Part shown: positions 10,502-20,090 of the stretch, in pieces
How the letters are laid out: each line of letters begins with the position of its first letter
Position numbering within the stretch: the first letter of the stretch is position 1
Source of the DNA: Pseudo-nitzschia pungens
Taxonomy: Eukaryota > Bacillariophyta > Bacillariophyceae > Bacillariales > Bacillariaceae
NCBI GenBank assembly: GCA_037355855.1
Contig: CM074764.1
Coordinates: 186,001 to 250,000 of the forward strand
Direction of reading: 5' to 3'
Length of the DNA: 64,000 bases
Notes under the pieces: generated by a model
What the model saw: the letters and a program-made list of their open reading frames with translations, nothing else
Told to the model about the DNA's origin: nothing
The model's database searches: none
Program-made: the position numbers and the translations under genes

Positions 10502-11613
10502 ATGACTACACGTACCGCCGCCGCCGATTCCAAAAAGACGGAGTTCTTGGAATTCATTCGACGGCATGGAGACCGTAGATATGGTTATTCTTACGGGGTC
10601 ATCGCAGACGGGTTGAAAGAGCTAAAGCGGCGTCAACCTCCGTCTCCAATGCCGGAGGACAGAGCAGACGTTGCCATGGCTGTGTTGGCACAACATGGCA
10701 ACTTCATAAGATATTCTGGGAACACTGTGACGAACGACAAAGACGTGGTCTTAGCTGCAGTGATTAAGAATGGGTCGGCCTTGCAATATGCATCCACAGA
10801 GTTGCAAAACGACAAAGAGTTTATCTTGGCTGCAGTGAATAATAATGGGTATGCCTTGAAATATGCATCCAAAGAGTGGCAAAACGACAAAGACGTGGTC
10901 TTGGCTGCAGTAAATAAAAATGGATTGGCCTTGGAATATGCATCCGAAGAGTGGCGCAAGGACAAGGACGTGGTCTTGGCCGCAGTCAATAGAAATAGAT
11001 GGGCCTTGAAATATGCATCTAATGAGTTGCAAAATGACAAAGACGTGGTCTTAGCTGCAGTGAATAATTATGGGCATGCCTTGTATTCTGCATCGGAAGA
11101 GTGGCAAAACGACAAAGACGTGGTCATGGCTGCAGTGAAGAATCATGGATATGCCTTGAAATATGCATCCAAAGAGTTGCGAAACTGACAAAGACGTGGT
11201 TTTAACCGCAGTGAATAATATTGTATCGGCCTTGCAATATGCCTCTGAAGAGTTGCGAAACAACGAAGATTTGGTCTTAGATGCAGTGAAGAAGCATGGA
11301 GAGGTCTTGTTATGTGCATCCGATGAGTTGCGAAACAACAAAGACATGGTGTTAGCTGCAGTGAATAATAATGGACGTTCCTTTGTATTATGCATCCGAA
11401 GAGTTACAAAAGGACAAAGACGTGGTCTTGGCCGCGGTGAAGAATGATGGACTTGCCTTTCACTTCGCCCATGGATCTCCAAAAGTTGATCTAGAGATTA
11501 TCCGAAAGGCTTTGTTACAAAATCCAGAGGCCAAAAAGTTTGCATCACAAGAATTAATTGTTTGTCTGGCGGAGCATTATGTCCAACAAAGGACGAGCAA
11601 TTTGGACGTATAA
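10502..11613 (+). pseudogene. DUF4116-repeat protein, frameshifted pseudogene
   Basis: The product is a chain of about 25-residue units of the form NDKDVVLAAVNNNGxALxYA followed by SEELQ or SEEWQ, the DUF4116 repeat. The first frame runs 10502-11188, then breaks where GCGAAAC is followed by an extra T (about 11186). The second frame continues to about 11380, where another extra T appears (TTCCTTTG where the paralogue has TGCCTTG). The third frame ends at 11613 with the same C-terminal block as the intact paralogue: FAHGSPK, then LEIIRKALLQNPEAKKFASQ, then CLAEHYVQQRTSNLD. Comparison with 47813-49930 shows this copy is shorter and lacks the acidic N-terminal insert. DUF4116 has no established biochemical role. 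Two single-base insertions could also be assembly errors, but a shorter, decayed duplicate is the simpler reading. Confidence 0.8.
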
Positions 11614-11638
11614 TTCTACCGTTGAGAGTACTATATCT

Positions 11639-11838
11639 ATCATGACGGGTGCGTCGCTCAAATTGCAACCAGCAGGTTGCAAGTTAGGACCCTGGGTTTC
11701 ACGTACCGAATAGTTGGACCTCGAAGCTCTACGAATTGAGTGGTCGTGTCACGGATGACATGCGATCGGTTTACTTGTTTTTAGCGCGTTATATAAGTTG
11801 CAACCTGGTTGCAATGTAAGGGAAGTACCCGTCATCAT
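11639..11838. mobile_element. MITE-like element B with inverted ends
   Basis: The left end at 11639 reads ATCATGACGGGT and, 10 bases further, AATTGCAACC with GGTTGCAA three bases later. The right end, read on the other strand from 11838, gives ATGATGACGGGT and, again 10 bases further, CATTGCAACC and AGGTTGCAA. The ends are about 45 bp long and inverted, with a roughly 110 bp middle. There is no coding capacity. A target-site duplication is not clear. Confidence 0.6.
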
Positions 11839-11943
11839 GGATGTCGCATGATTTCTTTCGAAGAGCGTTCGAAATTGAGTCGTGGCGTGGTACCGTAGGT
11901 TCAAGACCTGAACTACTGGTCGTGCGGACGGGATCAAAGGTTT

Positions 11944-12023
11944 CCGTGTTCGTGCTTCACCTCGCACAGAGTTACCATGTACTCCGTGTTCGTGCTTCAC
12001 CTCGTACAGAGTTACCATGTACT
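11944..12023. repeat. 40 bp tandem duplication
   Basis: Two head-to-tail copies of a 40-base unit beginning CCGTGTTCGTGCTTCACCTC, with a single C/T difference. It is recent and too short to be an array. Confidence 0.9.
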
Positions 12024-12253
12024 TCGATACGGTAGCACCAAAATAATAATAAAATGAGTAAGGTACGTAATTCGTGCATTTTTTGTGCTTCATGATTGTA
12101 GGACACTGTCTGATCATTCCTCGTGCACCTCCACGAACACGACACAACCCCAGCCTGAGTCTATTGTGTGGTTTCTTGGCTAACCAGAATTTATTTCACT
12201 ATCTCCACTCTTCGGTCGACAATTCAGTCACCAAAGCAACTCGGACTACCAGT

Positions 12254-13170
12254 ATGCCGCGCCTCGCCGAACGACTAAGAAGAGGGCTCCTCCGGTTCCG
12301 GGAACTATTCTCCCGGCGACACCGCCAAAACTTGTACAGGGATCCTCATAATGACGACATGTATACGACAATTTGGCAACCACATCGAGAGGGTTTCCGA
12401 TTCTTCCACAGAACGAAACACTCTGGAAAACAGCAGGCATCTCATCTCCCCTTCCGACTTGGTGCAGTGGCAAGGTCTAGGGCAAGAAACCGTGCGGCGC
12501 CTCGCCGAAGAACACGCAGAATCTTTGCGCAGCAACGGTGGCTACTTTCTCACTCGACGGGACCGCGAGGAGGTATTAGGAGACATTAGGTCCCTCGCCA
12601 AGCTATACGTCGACAAGGTGACCCGCAACAGTGACCGCGATCTCACCGAACAAGAGCTGCTGCAAATGGAAGAAGCGATGCCTCGCCTCGCCGATGACTA
12701 CGCACGCTTCCTTGCGCAGCCATTGTGACGGCTTGCCCACCGAACCGGATCTCGCGCGCCTCGAAGACTTTGTGCGAGGCCTCGTAGCAGAAAGCGTAGA
12801 CTTCTATCGACCACTAGTACGGTCCAATCGGTTTCCACAGAAACAGAGGTCCGACACAAACCGCCAACACGGCAACCTCCAGTGCCCGATCTGCAAAAAG
12901 GTATTTGAACCCATTGCGGACCACAATCACGACGAATCGAGAACGAGCAAGATCTGCGGAATCGGCAGCCTCCCTCCCTGCGCCTCGGTTCGAAGCCTCA
13001 GCCCAAACGAGTGTAGCCACGGAGCCCGAAAGCTCTTTGGAAACTTTAAGATCAGGTGCCCAATCTGTAAGGAGGACTGCCGCGACGCGGTGGCGCTCGC
13101 CTGCGGACACGTCTTCTGCCAGCCGGACTTTGAGCGGCTCGGGGGACACATCGGGTCTAGAGGGCCGTAG
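12254..13170 (+). pseudogene. Broken gene with zinc-ligand CPIC motifs and half a RING finger
   Basis: Three consecutive frames carry one protein. The first, 12254 to about 12380, gives MPRLAERLRRGLLRFRELF and ends near DDMYTTIW. The second, to about 12722, holds LISPSDLVQWQGLGQETVRR and NGGYFLTRRDREEVLGDIR, an alpha-helical acidic segment. The third, to 13170, has LQCPICKKVFEPIADHNH, then FKIRCPICKEDCRDAVALAC and GHVFCQPDFERLGGHIG. The last is the first half of a C3HC4 RING (CPIC...CGHVFC). The final Cys pair is missing because a stop follows soon after in SRGP. Intact relatives would be RING E3 ubiquitin ligases, but this copy has two frame breaks and a truncated finger. Introns do not explain the breaks, since no plausible GT...AG of normal length separates the frames. 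Confidence 0.6.
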
Positions 13171-13763
13171 GATTGAGCTGATACTTGTATGCCCTGGTAT
13201 TCATACCATTTACCATTCTGATCTTCATCTGAAGATTCACTAATACTACGTAATAGAACACCATTATTTATTTAGGCTTAGAGCATTCGTCGTAAGGTTA
13301 CCTGTACTACTACGTATGGTCTGCAATGGTTTTTGCAATGTTCTGAGTTCGAAAATAAGTCCGGATGAAAGCAGTCATATAAGTGACTGCATTTGTGATA
13401 AAATTGTTCGTCACGCCCTAAGGTTTACCGTACCGAAGCGCCAATGGAAGCACTACGGAATTCCTATCAGCTGTCGCCTGGTTTCCGTGAGAATTACCTT
13501 TTAGAATCTCGTACCAACATCGTAAGGTTACTGTACGGTATCTGTTTCCACAACAGCCAACAGTCTACATAATTAAGGTTACTCCGAAGTATCGAGTAAT
13601 GTTAAAATAAAAATGCCGGGCCGTTGCCAGCACTACAGCATATTCTTTTTCATCTTATTATTATTATTATTTTTTCATCACCCTCATCACCAGCCTTCGG
13701 TCGACGAACGCCAATACCGAACTAAAATCCACGGAACCAAGCGAATCAATCCACCCATCCCAT
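13171..13763. other. Spacer with half copy of MITE family A
   Basis: Contains CTACGGAATTCCTATCAGCT followed by GTCGCCTGG at 13453-13481, matching one end of inverted-repeat family A (see 22171). GTAAGGTTAC-type words occur at 13290-13310, 13525 and 13575. The bases just before the next gene include TTATTATTATTATTTTTTC. Confidence 0.55.
13453..13505 (+). mobile_element. Partial copy of MITE family A (one end)
   Basis: One terminal arm only, with CGGAATTCCTATCAGCTGTC. The opposite arm is not found within the next 200 bases, so this is a half element or solo end. Confidence 0.5.
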
Positions 13764-15413
13764 ATGAGCTTCCTCCCGTTCAAGACCGTTTGTCTCACGG
13801 TTGTGATTCTTTTTCTGACCGCGCAGGTGTCCGAACAAGAACAAGAACAAGAACAACAACGGCAACAACAACGGCAACAACAACAACGGCAACGGCAACG
13901 ACGACAAGAACGACAACAAGACAACCCCCCACCAGTCCCAACCCTGACCCGGGAATCCTTCGAGTCTCTTCCCAGACCCGGGAGATACTTTCTACAGATC
14001 AACTATGGAGGGAAAAGATGCGACGACGATGGTGCTTGCCCGTTTGACAAGATGTGGGACGAGATGTCCAAGAGTCTCGCGAACAACGCCCACTATGCCG
14101 GAAACATGTTCCGAATCGATTGCACCAAAGACCCGACCTTTTGCGAGGACCTTCTGGGTCCGGTACGATACGCATATGAAAAATTCAAAAACAGCGAAAC
14201 GTCCTTGTTGGCGGTGGAATTCTTCGCGCATCAAACGAACGATCCCTCCAGCCAATTTGTGCAAATGGAACCATTCAATATGGGAATGGAAATACAATCG
14301 ATTGTCGATTGGTTGGCAGGGTTTGACGAGAGGCAAATAAAACTGCCAAGGTTCGCACACGGAAATTACGACGACGCCGAGAAAAACCGAATCCCGCTCG
14401 ACACCGAGAACCCTCGGATTGCCCTGCTGATGCTCTCCAGGGACGGCCTGGGACCCCGACCCGACGTTTGGTGCGAGTTCCTGACGCTTGCTGAGGAGCA
14501 GAGGGTTGGGGTCCGGCTCGTTGTGCACGACATGATGATTGCCAAACGCCTGCGCGAGGGTGGCGTCTTTTGCACCGCGCCGGAACACAAAGTGGCAAAC
14601 AAGAACATTGTGCCGATTCGTCCCCGTCTTTTGCTATTCACGTCCTGGGCTTCCCCCTCGCTGGTCAGGGTGATTGTCCTGATGATGAGCATCGTGCAGG
14701 TTGCCCTTGGAGGGGCAGACTGGTACGCTATCGTCAGCGACAACAGCGTCCCGCTAGTGGATCCCTCGACCATGGCCGAGCGATTGGCGGGTCCCGGATT
14801 CGTGTCTGCCCAACCAGAAAGATCCACTTTCTCGGTCTTCCAGGCCACGCCCCCGGGCCGACACCTGGTCGAAGAAATCCAGTTGCGCTTCAGATCCATC
14901 CGGCCGCCCTACAAGCTGCCACCGGGGCCAAACCAAGCGCCCTTGCCGACGCCGAGTCCCCCCGGCCTGACCTGGTCAGACTTTGCGGTCGCCGAGATGT
15001 GGGCGATCCTGGACCACGCCGCGGCGACCTGGTTTTTGGGGCACGAGTACGAATTGCACTTTGAGATGGTCGCTCCTTCCGACGAAACCTACTTTTTGTC
15101 CTTGTGCAGGTATGCAGGGCTGCCGGTGCGCCTGGCGAACCGCCACAACACATCATCGTCGGAATCGTCTTCGGAATCATCGTCGGAATCGTCTGTTCCC
15201 GTCGCCGGAGACCACTACATGTATATCGAATGGAGCCCCGATCCGGTTGCCAATCACCCCGAGACCCTTGCCAAAATCAACCCCGAAGCCATCGCGCGTT
15301 GGAGCCAGGGGGGAAAGCATAGGTTTTTGTTTGCGCGAAAGGTCTCGAACGAGACCAAGATCGACCTGCCGTGGATGGAGAAAAACAGAGGAATGCGCGA
15401 CGAACTACTATAG
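13764..15413 (+). CDS. Secreted/Golgi fusion protein: thioredoxin-like domain plus core-2/I-branching (GT14-like) glycosyltransferase domain
   Basis: This is a single 549-residue frame. Residues 1-22 form a signal peptide or anchor (FKTVCLTVVILFLTAQV), followed by a Gln/Arg/Glu-rich stretch of about 30 residues. Residues 55-180 look like a PDI/thioredoxin fold: LTRESFESL at the start, WDEMSKSLANNA, then FRIDCTKDPTFCEDL and a terminal IVDWLAGF. The WCxxC active site is absent, with only scattered Cys. From residue 215 the pattern matches the core-2/I-branching N-acetylglucosaminyltransferase family: RIALLMLSRDGL, then SWASPSLVRVIVLMMSIVQV, ADWYAIVSDNSVPLVDP, LTWSDFAVAEMWAILDH, the APSDETYF acidic motif, MYIEWSPDP with HPETL, and FLFARKVS. 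That order is the family order. A Ser/Glu repeat is inserted near residue 455. The likely site is the ER/Golgi lumen, acting on glycans; substrate unknown. The fusion is unusual, and the Trx part is probably structural or a substrate-binding module. Confidence 0.7.
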   Translation: MSFLPFKTVCLTVVILFLTAQVSEQEQEQEQQRQQQRQQQQRQRQRRQERQQDNPPPVPTLTRESFESLPRPGRYFLQINYGGKRCDDDGACPFDKMWDEMSKSLANNAHYAGNMFRIDCTKDPTFCEDLLGPVRYAYEKFKNSETSLLAVEFFAHQTNDPSSQFVQMEPFNMGMEIQSIVDWLAGFDERQIKLPRFAHGNYDDAEKNRIPLDTENPRIALLMLSRDGLGPRPDVWCEFLTLAEEQRVGVRLVVHDMMIAKRLREGGVFCTAPEHKVANKNIVPIRPRLLLFTSWASPSLVRVIVLMMSIVQVALGGADWYAIVSDNSVPLVDPSTMAERLAGPGFVSAQPERSTFSVFQATPPGRHLVEEIQLRFRSIRPPYKLPPGPNQAPLPTPSPPGLTWSDFAVAEMWAILDHAAATWFLGHEYELHFEMVAPSDETYFLSLCRYAGLPVRLANRHNTSSSESSSESSSESSVPVAGDHYMYIEWSPDPVANHPETLAKINPEAIARWSQGGKHRFLFARKVSNETKIDLPWMEKNRGMRDELL

Positions 15414-15821
15414 TATAGTGTAGTGTAGTGTAGTCGGAGAGATCAGTATTCAACAAGAACAAAGCGGGCACATCGGAAAAAATGAGTGTCATTCAATGAA
15501 TCGCATTTCTTTGGTGATGAATGATGGGATCCAAAAAAAAGGAAGCATCACAATAGTAACACCCGATGATGCTTCAGATACCAACCAAATGGGCACCATT
15601 GGTGCTCCAGACCTTGGTATTCTGGGGGAAAAACTCACTGCGATGGGCGAATTGGAAGCGCCATCGAGTTGTCCATCCGGAGGAAACACAATGGTTGGGC
15701 GCAACCTCGGTGGAACGACTGCGGCGACAATGGATTGTGAAGCGTATTGCGCATCCCACTCACGTCCTGTAGTTGAAAGGACACATGCTCTTAACTGGTG
15801 TCATGAAAGTGTGCACAAGCG
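15414..15821. other. Spacer upstream of DUF285 remnant
   Basis: An open frame spans 15496-15855 but has no recognisable motif and leads out of frame with the DUF285 repeats that follow. It may include the decayed N-terminal part of that gene. Confidence 0.35.
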
Positions 15822-16587
15822 GTGGAAACTGCCCATACGGCTGATGTGCCGATAAATTGCTGGAATGTTTCCAAAGTTACCAGTTTGAGCAAGGCATTCT
15901 ATGGGAACAATACTTTTAACCAGCCTTTGAATTGTTGGGACGTTTCTCGTGTCACTTTACATGAAGAATATGTTTGGGCATACAGAGGCTTTCAATCAGC
16001 CCATCAACGAATGGGACGTTTCTCGAGTTGTGAGCATGGGATTCATGTTTGATGAGGCGCATTCATTCAACCAGCCACTCGATGGATGGAACGTGTCTCG
16101 AGTTACTTCCATGTACAACATGTTTTCTCGGGCATCCGCTTTCAATCAATGCCTGATGTCGTGGGAAGCCTTGACTTTTGATCGAGAAGTATCAATCGAT
16201 GGTCTTTTTGCAAATTCTGGTTGTGAATATTCGACTTCGTCGATATCCCAGGGTATCTGGTGCAACAGGGATTGCTCGGGTACGGTTTGCAACAATGATG
16301 ATTTTTTCCGCTTGAATGGGAAGAATAATCGGGATTGCAACTGGGCCGCCGAGAAACCGGAGAAGCGTTGCCGCGAAAAGGACAAAGCGTCAAATTATCG
16401 AGTAAAGGTGTTCTGCGCGTTGGCCTGCGATTTGCGATGCTCTTGCAAGAATACCAAGAAATCATTCGAGTTGGATGGCGACGGCAAAGTTCTGACGTGC
16501 GAGACGGTCAAGAAAAAGGAGCAATGCAACCAAGGAGCTACCAGCAAAGAGCTTTGGGGAAGCGGACTTTTGCCCCAGGAAGTGTGA
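15822..16587 (+). pseudogene. DUF285 (BspA-like) surface-repeat protein with Cys-rich tail, frame-broken
   Basis: Repeats of the form FNQPL..W(D/N)VSRVTSMxxMF are plain: WNVSKVTSLSKAFYGNNTF, FNQPLNCWDVSRVT, FNQPINEWDVSRVVSMGFMF, FNQPLDGWNVSRVTSMYNMF, then FNQCLMSWEAL. The frame shifts once near 15960, between DVSRVT and MKNMFGH, by a single base. The 5' end runs into a different frame before 15822, so no convincing start is visible. After the repeats, residues encoded by about 16250-16570 form a Cys-rich tail (FRLNGKNNRDCNWAAEKPEKR, then paired Cys) of the kind often found at the C terminus of secreted diatom proteins. DUF285 proteins are extracellular repeat proteins without known catalytic role. 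One break could be an assembly error; lack of a start makes a pseudogene more likely. Confidence 0.6.
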
Positions 16588-16671
16588 TTCTTGTCTTCCG
16601 TAAAAGCATAGAAATGAGAGAAAGAGCGATTGCTATTCTTTACTAGAATTAAAGATTGCAATAGTCACCGA

Positions 16672-16709
<38 letters not shown>

Positions 16710-16908
16710 GAGAACACACAAGTCCGACACTCGCATCGTATTCCATCTATTCTATCGATTCGTGGCGTAAAATGATTCACAGTCACCCGCGATTGTTCGC
16801 CCGCTCTCTCTATGTCACGGCGTGGTCGTTTACCGCAATGGGTTTCATCGCATCGCATCGCGTGTCATCCATTTCCCGCGTCATCCCATGGCCTCGCGTC
16901 GCATCGCA
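16588..16908. other. Spacer between convergent genes with GT microsatellite
   Basis: Holds the dinucleotide array at 16675-16707 and GCATCGCATCGCGT-like runs at 16848-16910. No gene seen. Confidence 0.7.
16675..16707. repeat. (GT)n microsatellite
   Basis: Sixteen uninterrupted GT units in the 3' spacer between the DUF285 remnant and the convergent AAA+ gene. Confidence 0.97.
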
Positions 16909-18045
16909 TCACAGCCGCGAAAGTCCCATTTGCGCCACGCATTCCTCCCGGACGGTTCCCCGCGCCGTCATGACGGCTGCCTGCTGGGCCAGGATGCGAG
17001 CCAGGGTTTCCTCGTCGAGGAGCGATCGATCCCGTCGGTCGTTACCATTACCATCGTCTCCGCCATCATCGTTGCGACGCTGCTGCTGGAGTCGCTGCCG
17101 CCTCGCCGTTTCGATCGCCGCCACTACGCGGGACGCGTATTGCTTGCTCTCCAAATAGTTGAGAAACATGGCGTCCCGGGTCCAGACGGATTTCAAAAAA
17201 TTGCGGTAAATGGCAACAATCTCCCGGGTTTCGTCGTCGTCGTCGTCGTCGTTGCCGGTTTCTTCGGTTGTCGGGCTTGTTGGTTCGTCGCAAGCAGCGG
17301 CATCGCTCGGTGGGTTGGAGGCACGGGACAACTGCAAGGACGGGGACGGGGACGAGGTCGACGTCGACGCCCCCAGCGCCCGCTCCAGGAGGATCACCCG
17401 CGCCTCCGGGTTGGGCGTCCCCACAAAGAGCTGCGCGTCGAACCGTCCCGGCCGGATAATGGCCGCGTCAAAGGCCCGCAGCCGGTTGGTCGCCAGGAAA
17501 AAAACGCTTCGCTTGGTCCTCCTCAGATCGTTAATGGCCGTCAGCGTGGCGGTGGTGAGCATCCGGGACTCCATGGAGATCCCGGGGGTTTCCCGGTCGA
17601 GGCAAAATTCCTCGATCTCGTCCAAGAGAATGACGCATTTTCGCAGCGCCGTGAGCCGGGAAAAGACGTGCCGTATCCGGGCCGCCACGTTGGTCGGGCC
17701 GTCCTCCAAAAAGGAGGTCGTGTCGATGACGACAAAGTCCCATCCCATCGTCAGAGCCACCGCTTCCGTAATGGTGGTCTTGGCGGTTCCGGGCCTCCCA
17801 AAGAGAATGGTAGAATAGGCGGCGCCGACCCCCGGATCGGAGGGATCCGGCGCGTTTCGAAACGGCACGATGACGCGTTCCTCCAGGACCGATTTTATGG
17901 TCCGGCAGGGTGTTTGCTGCTGCTGCTGCTGCTCGTAGTCGTCGTCGTCGTCATCGTCGTCGTCGTCATCGTCGTTGTTTGTTTCATCGCTTCCGCCGCC
18001 GCCGAGATCGGAATCCAGCAGACGATCCCAGGCGGCGGTGTTTGT

Positions 18046-18079
<34 letters not shown>

Positions 18080-20090
18080 AAAGAGAAGGCGATTCCCCCG
18101 AATTCTTCCGGAACGTCGTTGCGCGGGAGCTCCCGAACGACGGTCCGCATCCCCGACAGGCACGTGACGGTCCGGGCCGTCGACCGCGCGTTGGGTCCGA
18201 GCGAGGGACTCGGGTGCGGGGAGCACCATCCCCGCAGCGCCCGCCCGGTGCAGATTCCGGTCTCGACGTTGCAGTTCTCGGCAATCACGGTCGTCTCGAT
18301 GTCCACGCTTCGCTCGATCCAGTCCAGGGCCCGTTCCAGATGGGATAGATACGGCCGAAAGACCTCCGCATTGTAGTTATTGTTGTTGTTGTTGTTGCTG
18401 CTGTTGTTGTGCTTGTTCCTTCCACCAAGAACCTCCGGGAGGGATCCGAGGGCGTCGATGCCAAAGACGTAGGCATTGCCAACGTTTCGTCCCTTGCGCC
18501 GAAAGGACTTGTAGATGGGCCTGCCCGCGGTCCCACAATCCGCTGGCGGTTTGCTCGTCAAAGAAAATGTCGAGGGCCGCGGAGACCAACCGGCGATTGA
18601 TTTTGGGGACGGGAATCTGCCGGACCGCTGTGGTTGCGGCGGTGGCGGTGACAAATGGTTGTTCGTCGTTGCCGTGACCGATTGTCATTACTGTTGTCAT
18701 TGCCATTATCGTTGTCATTGCTGTTGTCATTGCCATTATCGTTGTCGTTGCTGTCTTCGTTGTCGGACCCCAGTCCCAGGTCGATGTGCGCTTGGCTGGT
18801 GGAGGTGGTGGAGGTGGCGGCGGCGGCGGCGATCAGGGTATTGCCCCGGAGGCTCTCGGTCGAAACGACGTACGCCAGGAGGTTGTAGACGAGCTTGATG
18901 ACGTCGAAATTCAATTCCCCGTGTCCCCCGCCGATCGATAGGCGAGCTGCCGGCAGAGCTCGTCCCGGGCCGTCTCGGCCGATCGCGAGACGGCGATCGT
19001 GAGCTCCCGAAAGAACACCAATTCCGGATCGGTCGGCTCGAGAACAATGTCGGATTTGCCGTTGCTGCTGTCGGCATCGCTGCTGTCGCCACTGCCATTG
19101 CTGTTGCCACTGCCATTGCTGTTGCCACTGCCACTGCAACTGCCCCGGACCCCCAGGACCCCGAGCCGGAGTGATCCCGTGGCGGGATCCCGATTGACCG
19201 TCTTTGCCAGATCGACGCAGACGGTGGCGCACAAATAGTGAATGCAATGCAGGCCGAGAAGACCCGCTCGTCTCCCTTTCGTCGCCTGGGACGTCCCGAG
19301 AGGACCTTTTCGAGCATGGTGGCCACCCTGCGCGAGGTGCTGTCGCTGTCGCTGTCGCTGGCGGCGGAGATGATGCTTCGTCCCTCCTCTTCCGCCACCG
19401 GGCTCTCGACGATCGAGAGGTCCGGATCCAGCCGCGGAATCAAGGACAGCAGCGGGGAAATCTCGCAGAGATCGGTTTCGCGCCACTCGCCGCGGATGAG
19501 CGCCCGGAGTTGCTCCCTGAGGGCTTGCCGCGAGCCGCGGCCGCTCGACGCTCCGCCGCCGACGACGCTCCCCCTTTTAATGCCCGCGGACCGCGCCGGG
19601 GGCGGATTGGGACGAACCGCCAGCGCCCGCAACCCGTGGACGGTGCTTGCGACGGAGAGTGTTTGGTTCGGGGCGCCGGGAGCGATCGAAAAACTGCGGA
19701 CGGTGGGTTCGCAGTAAATTAATCGGTCAAAAACCCGGGGGCTTTCTCCTCCGGGATTGCCAGGCGGGCGTCGAATCGGGTCATGGCCTCGAAGGAACCG
19801 GTATGGGTATTGGCATTGGTATTGGCATTGGTGGTGGGATCGTCCGCTGCCCCAAAATCGCTTCCCACTCCGCTTCGGGAAAGAGCGGAAATTGTGGCGG
19901 CCGGCGGAGCTTGGTCTCGCATCGCTCCGTTTTTTCCGGAAGGACCGACCGATCGAACAAAAGCGGTGGCAAACCAGAATGGTCGTTGCTGTGGTTGTTG
20001 TGGTTGTTGTTGCTGCTGTTGCCGTGGCGCGATCGAACAAATCATCAACAGGACCGACAAAAAGCGGACCATGGCAGTCATCTTGATCAT
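16909..20090 (-). CDS. AAA+ ATPase, possibly plastid- or secretory-targeted; several frame breaks upstream of an intact core
   Basis: The 3' frame (16909 to about 18520) encodes a complete AAA+ core: Walker A GRPGTAKTT, Walker B CVILLDEIEEF, sensor 1 SVFFLATNRL and arginine finger RPGRFD. It sits between poly-Asp/poly-Gln inserts and a C-terminal helical tail. Upstream, the same protein continues through other frames: DIFFDEQTASGLWDRG, then ELNFDVIKLVYNLLAYVVST, then VFFRELTIAVSRSAETARDE and CATVCVDLAKTVNRD, then ATMLEKVLSG and VFDRLIYCEPTVRSFSIAPG. At the 5' end (start at 20090) MVRFLSVLLMICSIA is a hydrophobic leader, and WFATAFVRS resembles a diatom plastid cleavage motif. Frame breaks fall near 19740, 19245, 18945, 18670 and 18525; two are at C/G homopolymers (CCCCCGGG, CGGGGGAC). 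Either consensus indels or decay of the N-terminal half could explain this. The specific AAA+ subfamily and substrate are unknown. Confidence 0.6.

Larger units (their letters stand above)
11614..12253. other. Spacer holding a small inverted-repeat element and a 40 bp tandem duplication
   Basis: Besides the element at 11639-11838, two perfectly adjacent 40 bp copies lie at 11944-11983 and 11984-12023 (CCGTGTTCGTGCTTCACCTC at the start of each) and differ by one base. No gene is visible. Confidence 0.6.

Noticed and set aside
10633..11040. Minus-strand frames opposite DUF4116 repeats (also 48133-49190)
   Set aside because: Antisense of a codon-periodic repeat, open by periodicity only.
16822..18048. 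408-codon plus-strand frame opposite the AAA+ core
   Set aside because: Composition is that of an antisense frame (Arg/Val/Gly-rich, no domain). The minus strand holds all AAA+ motifs.
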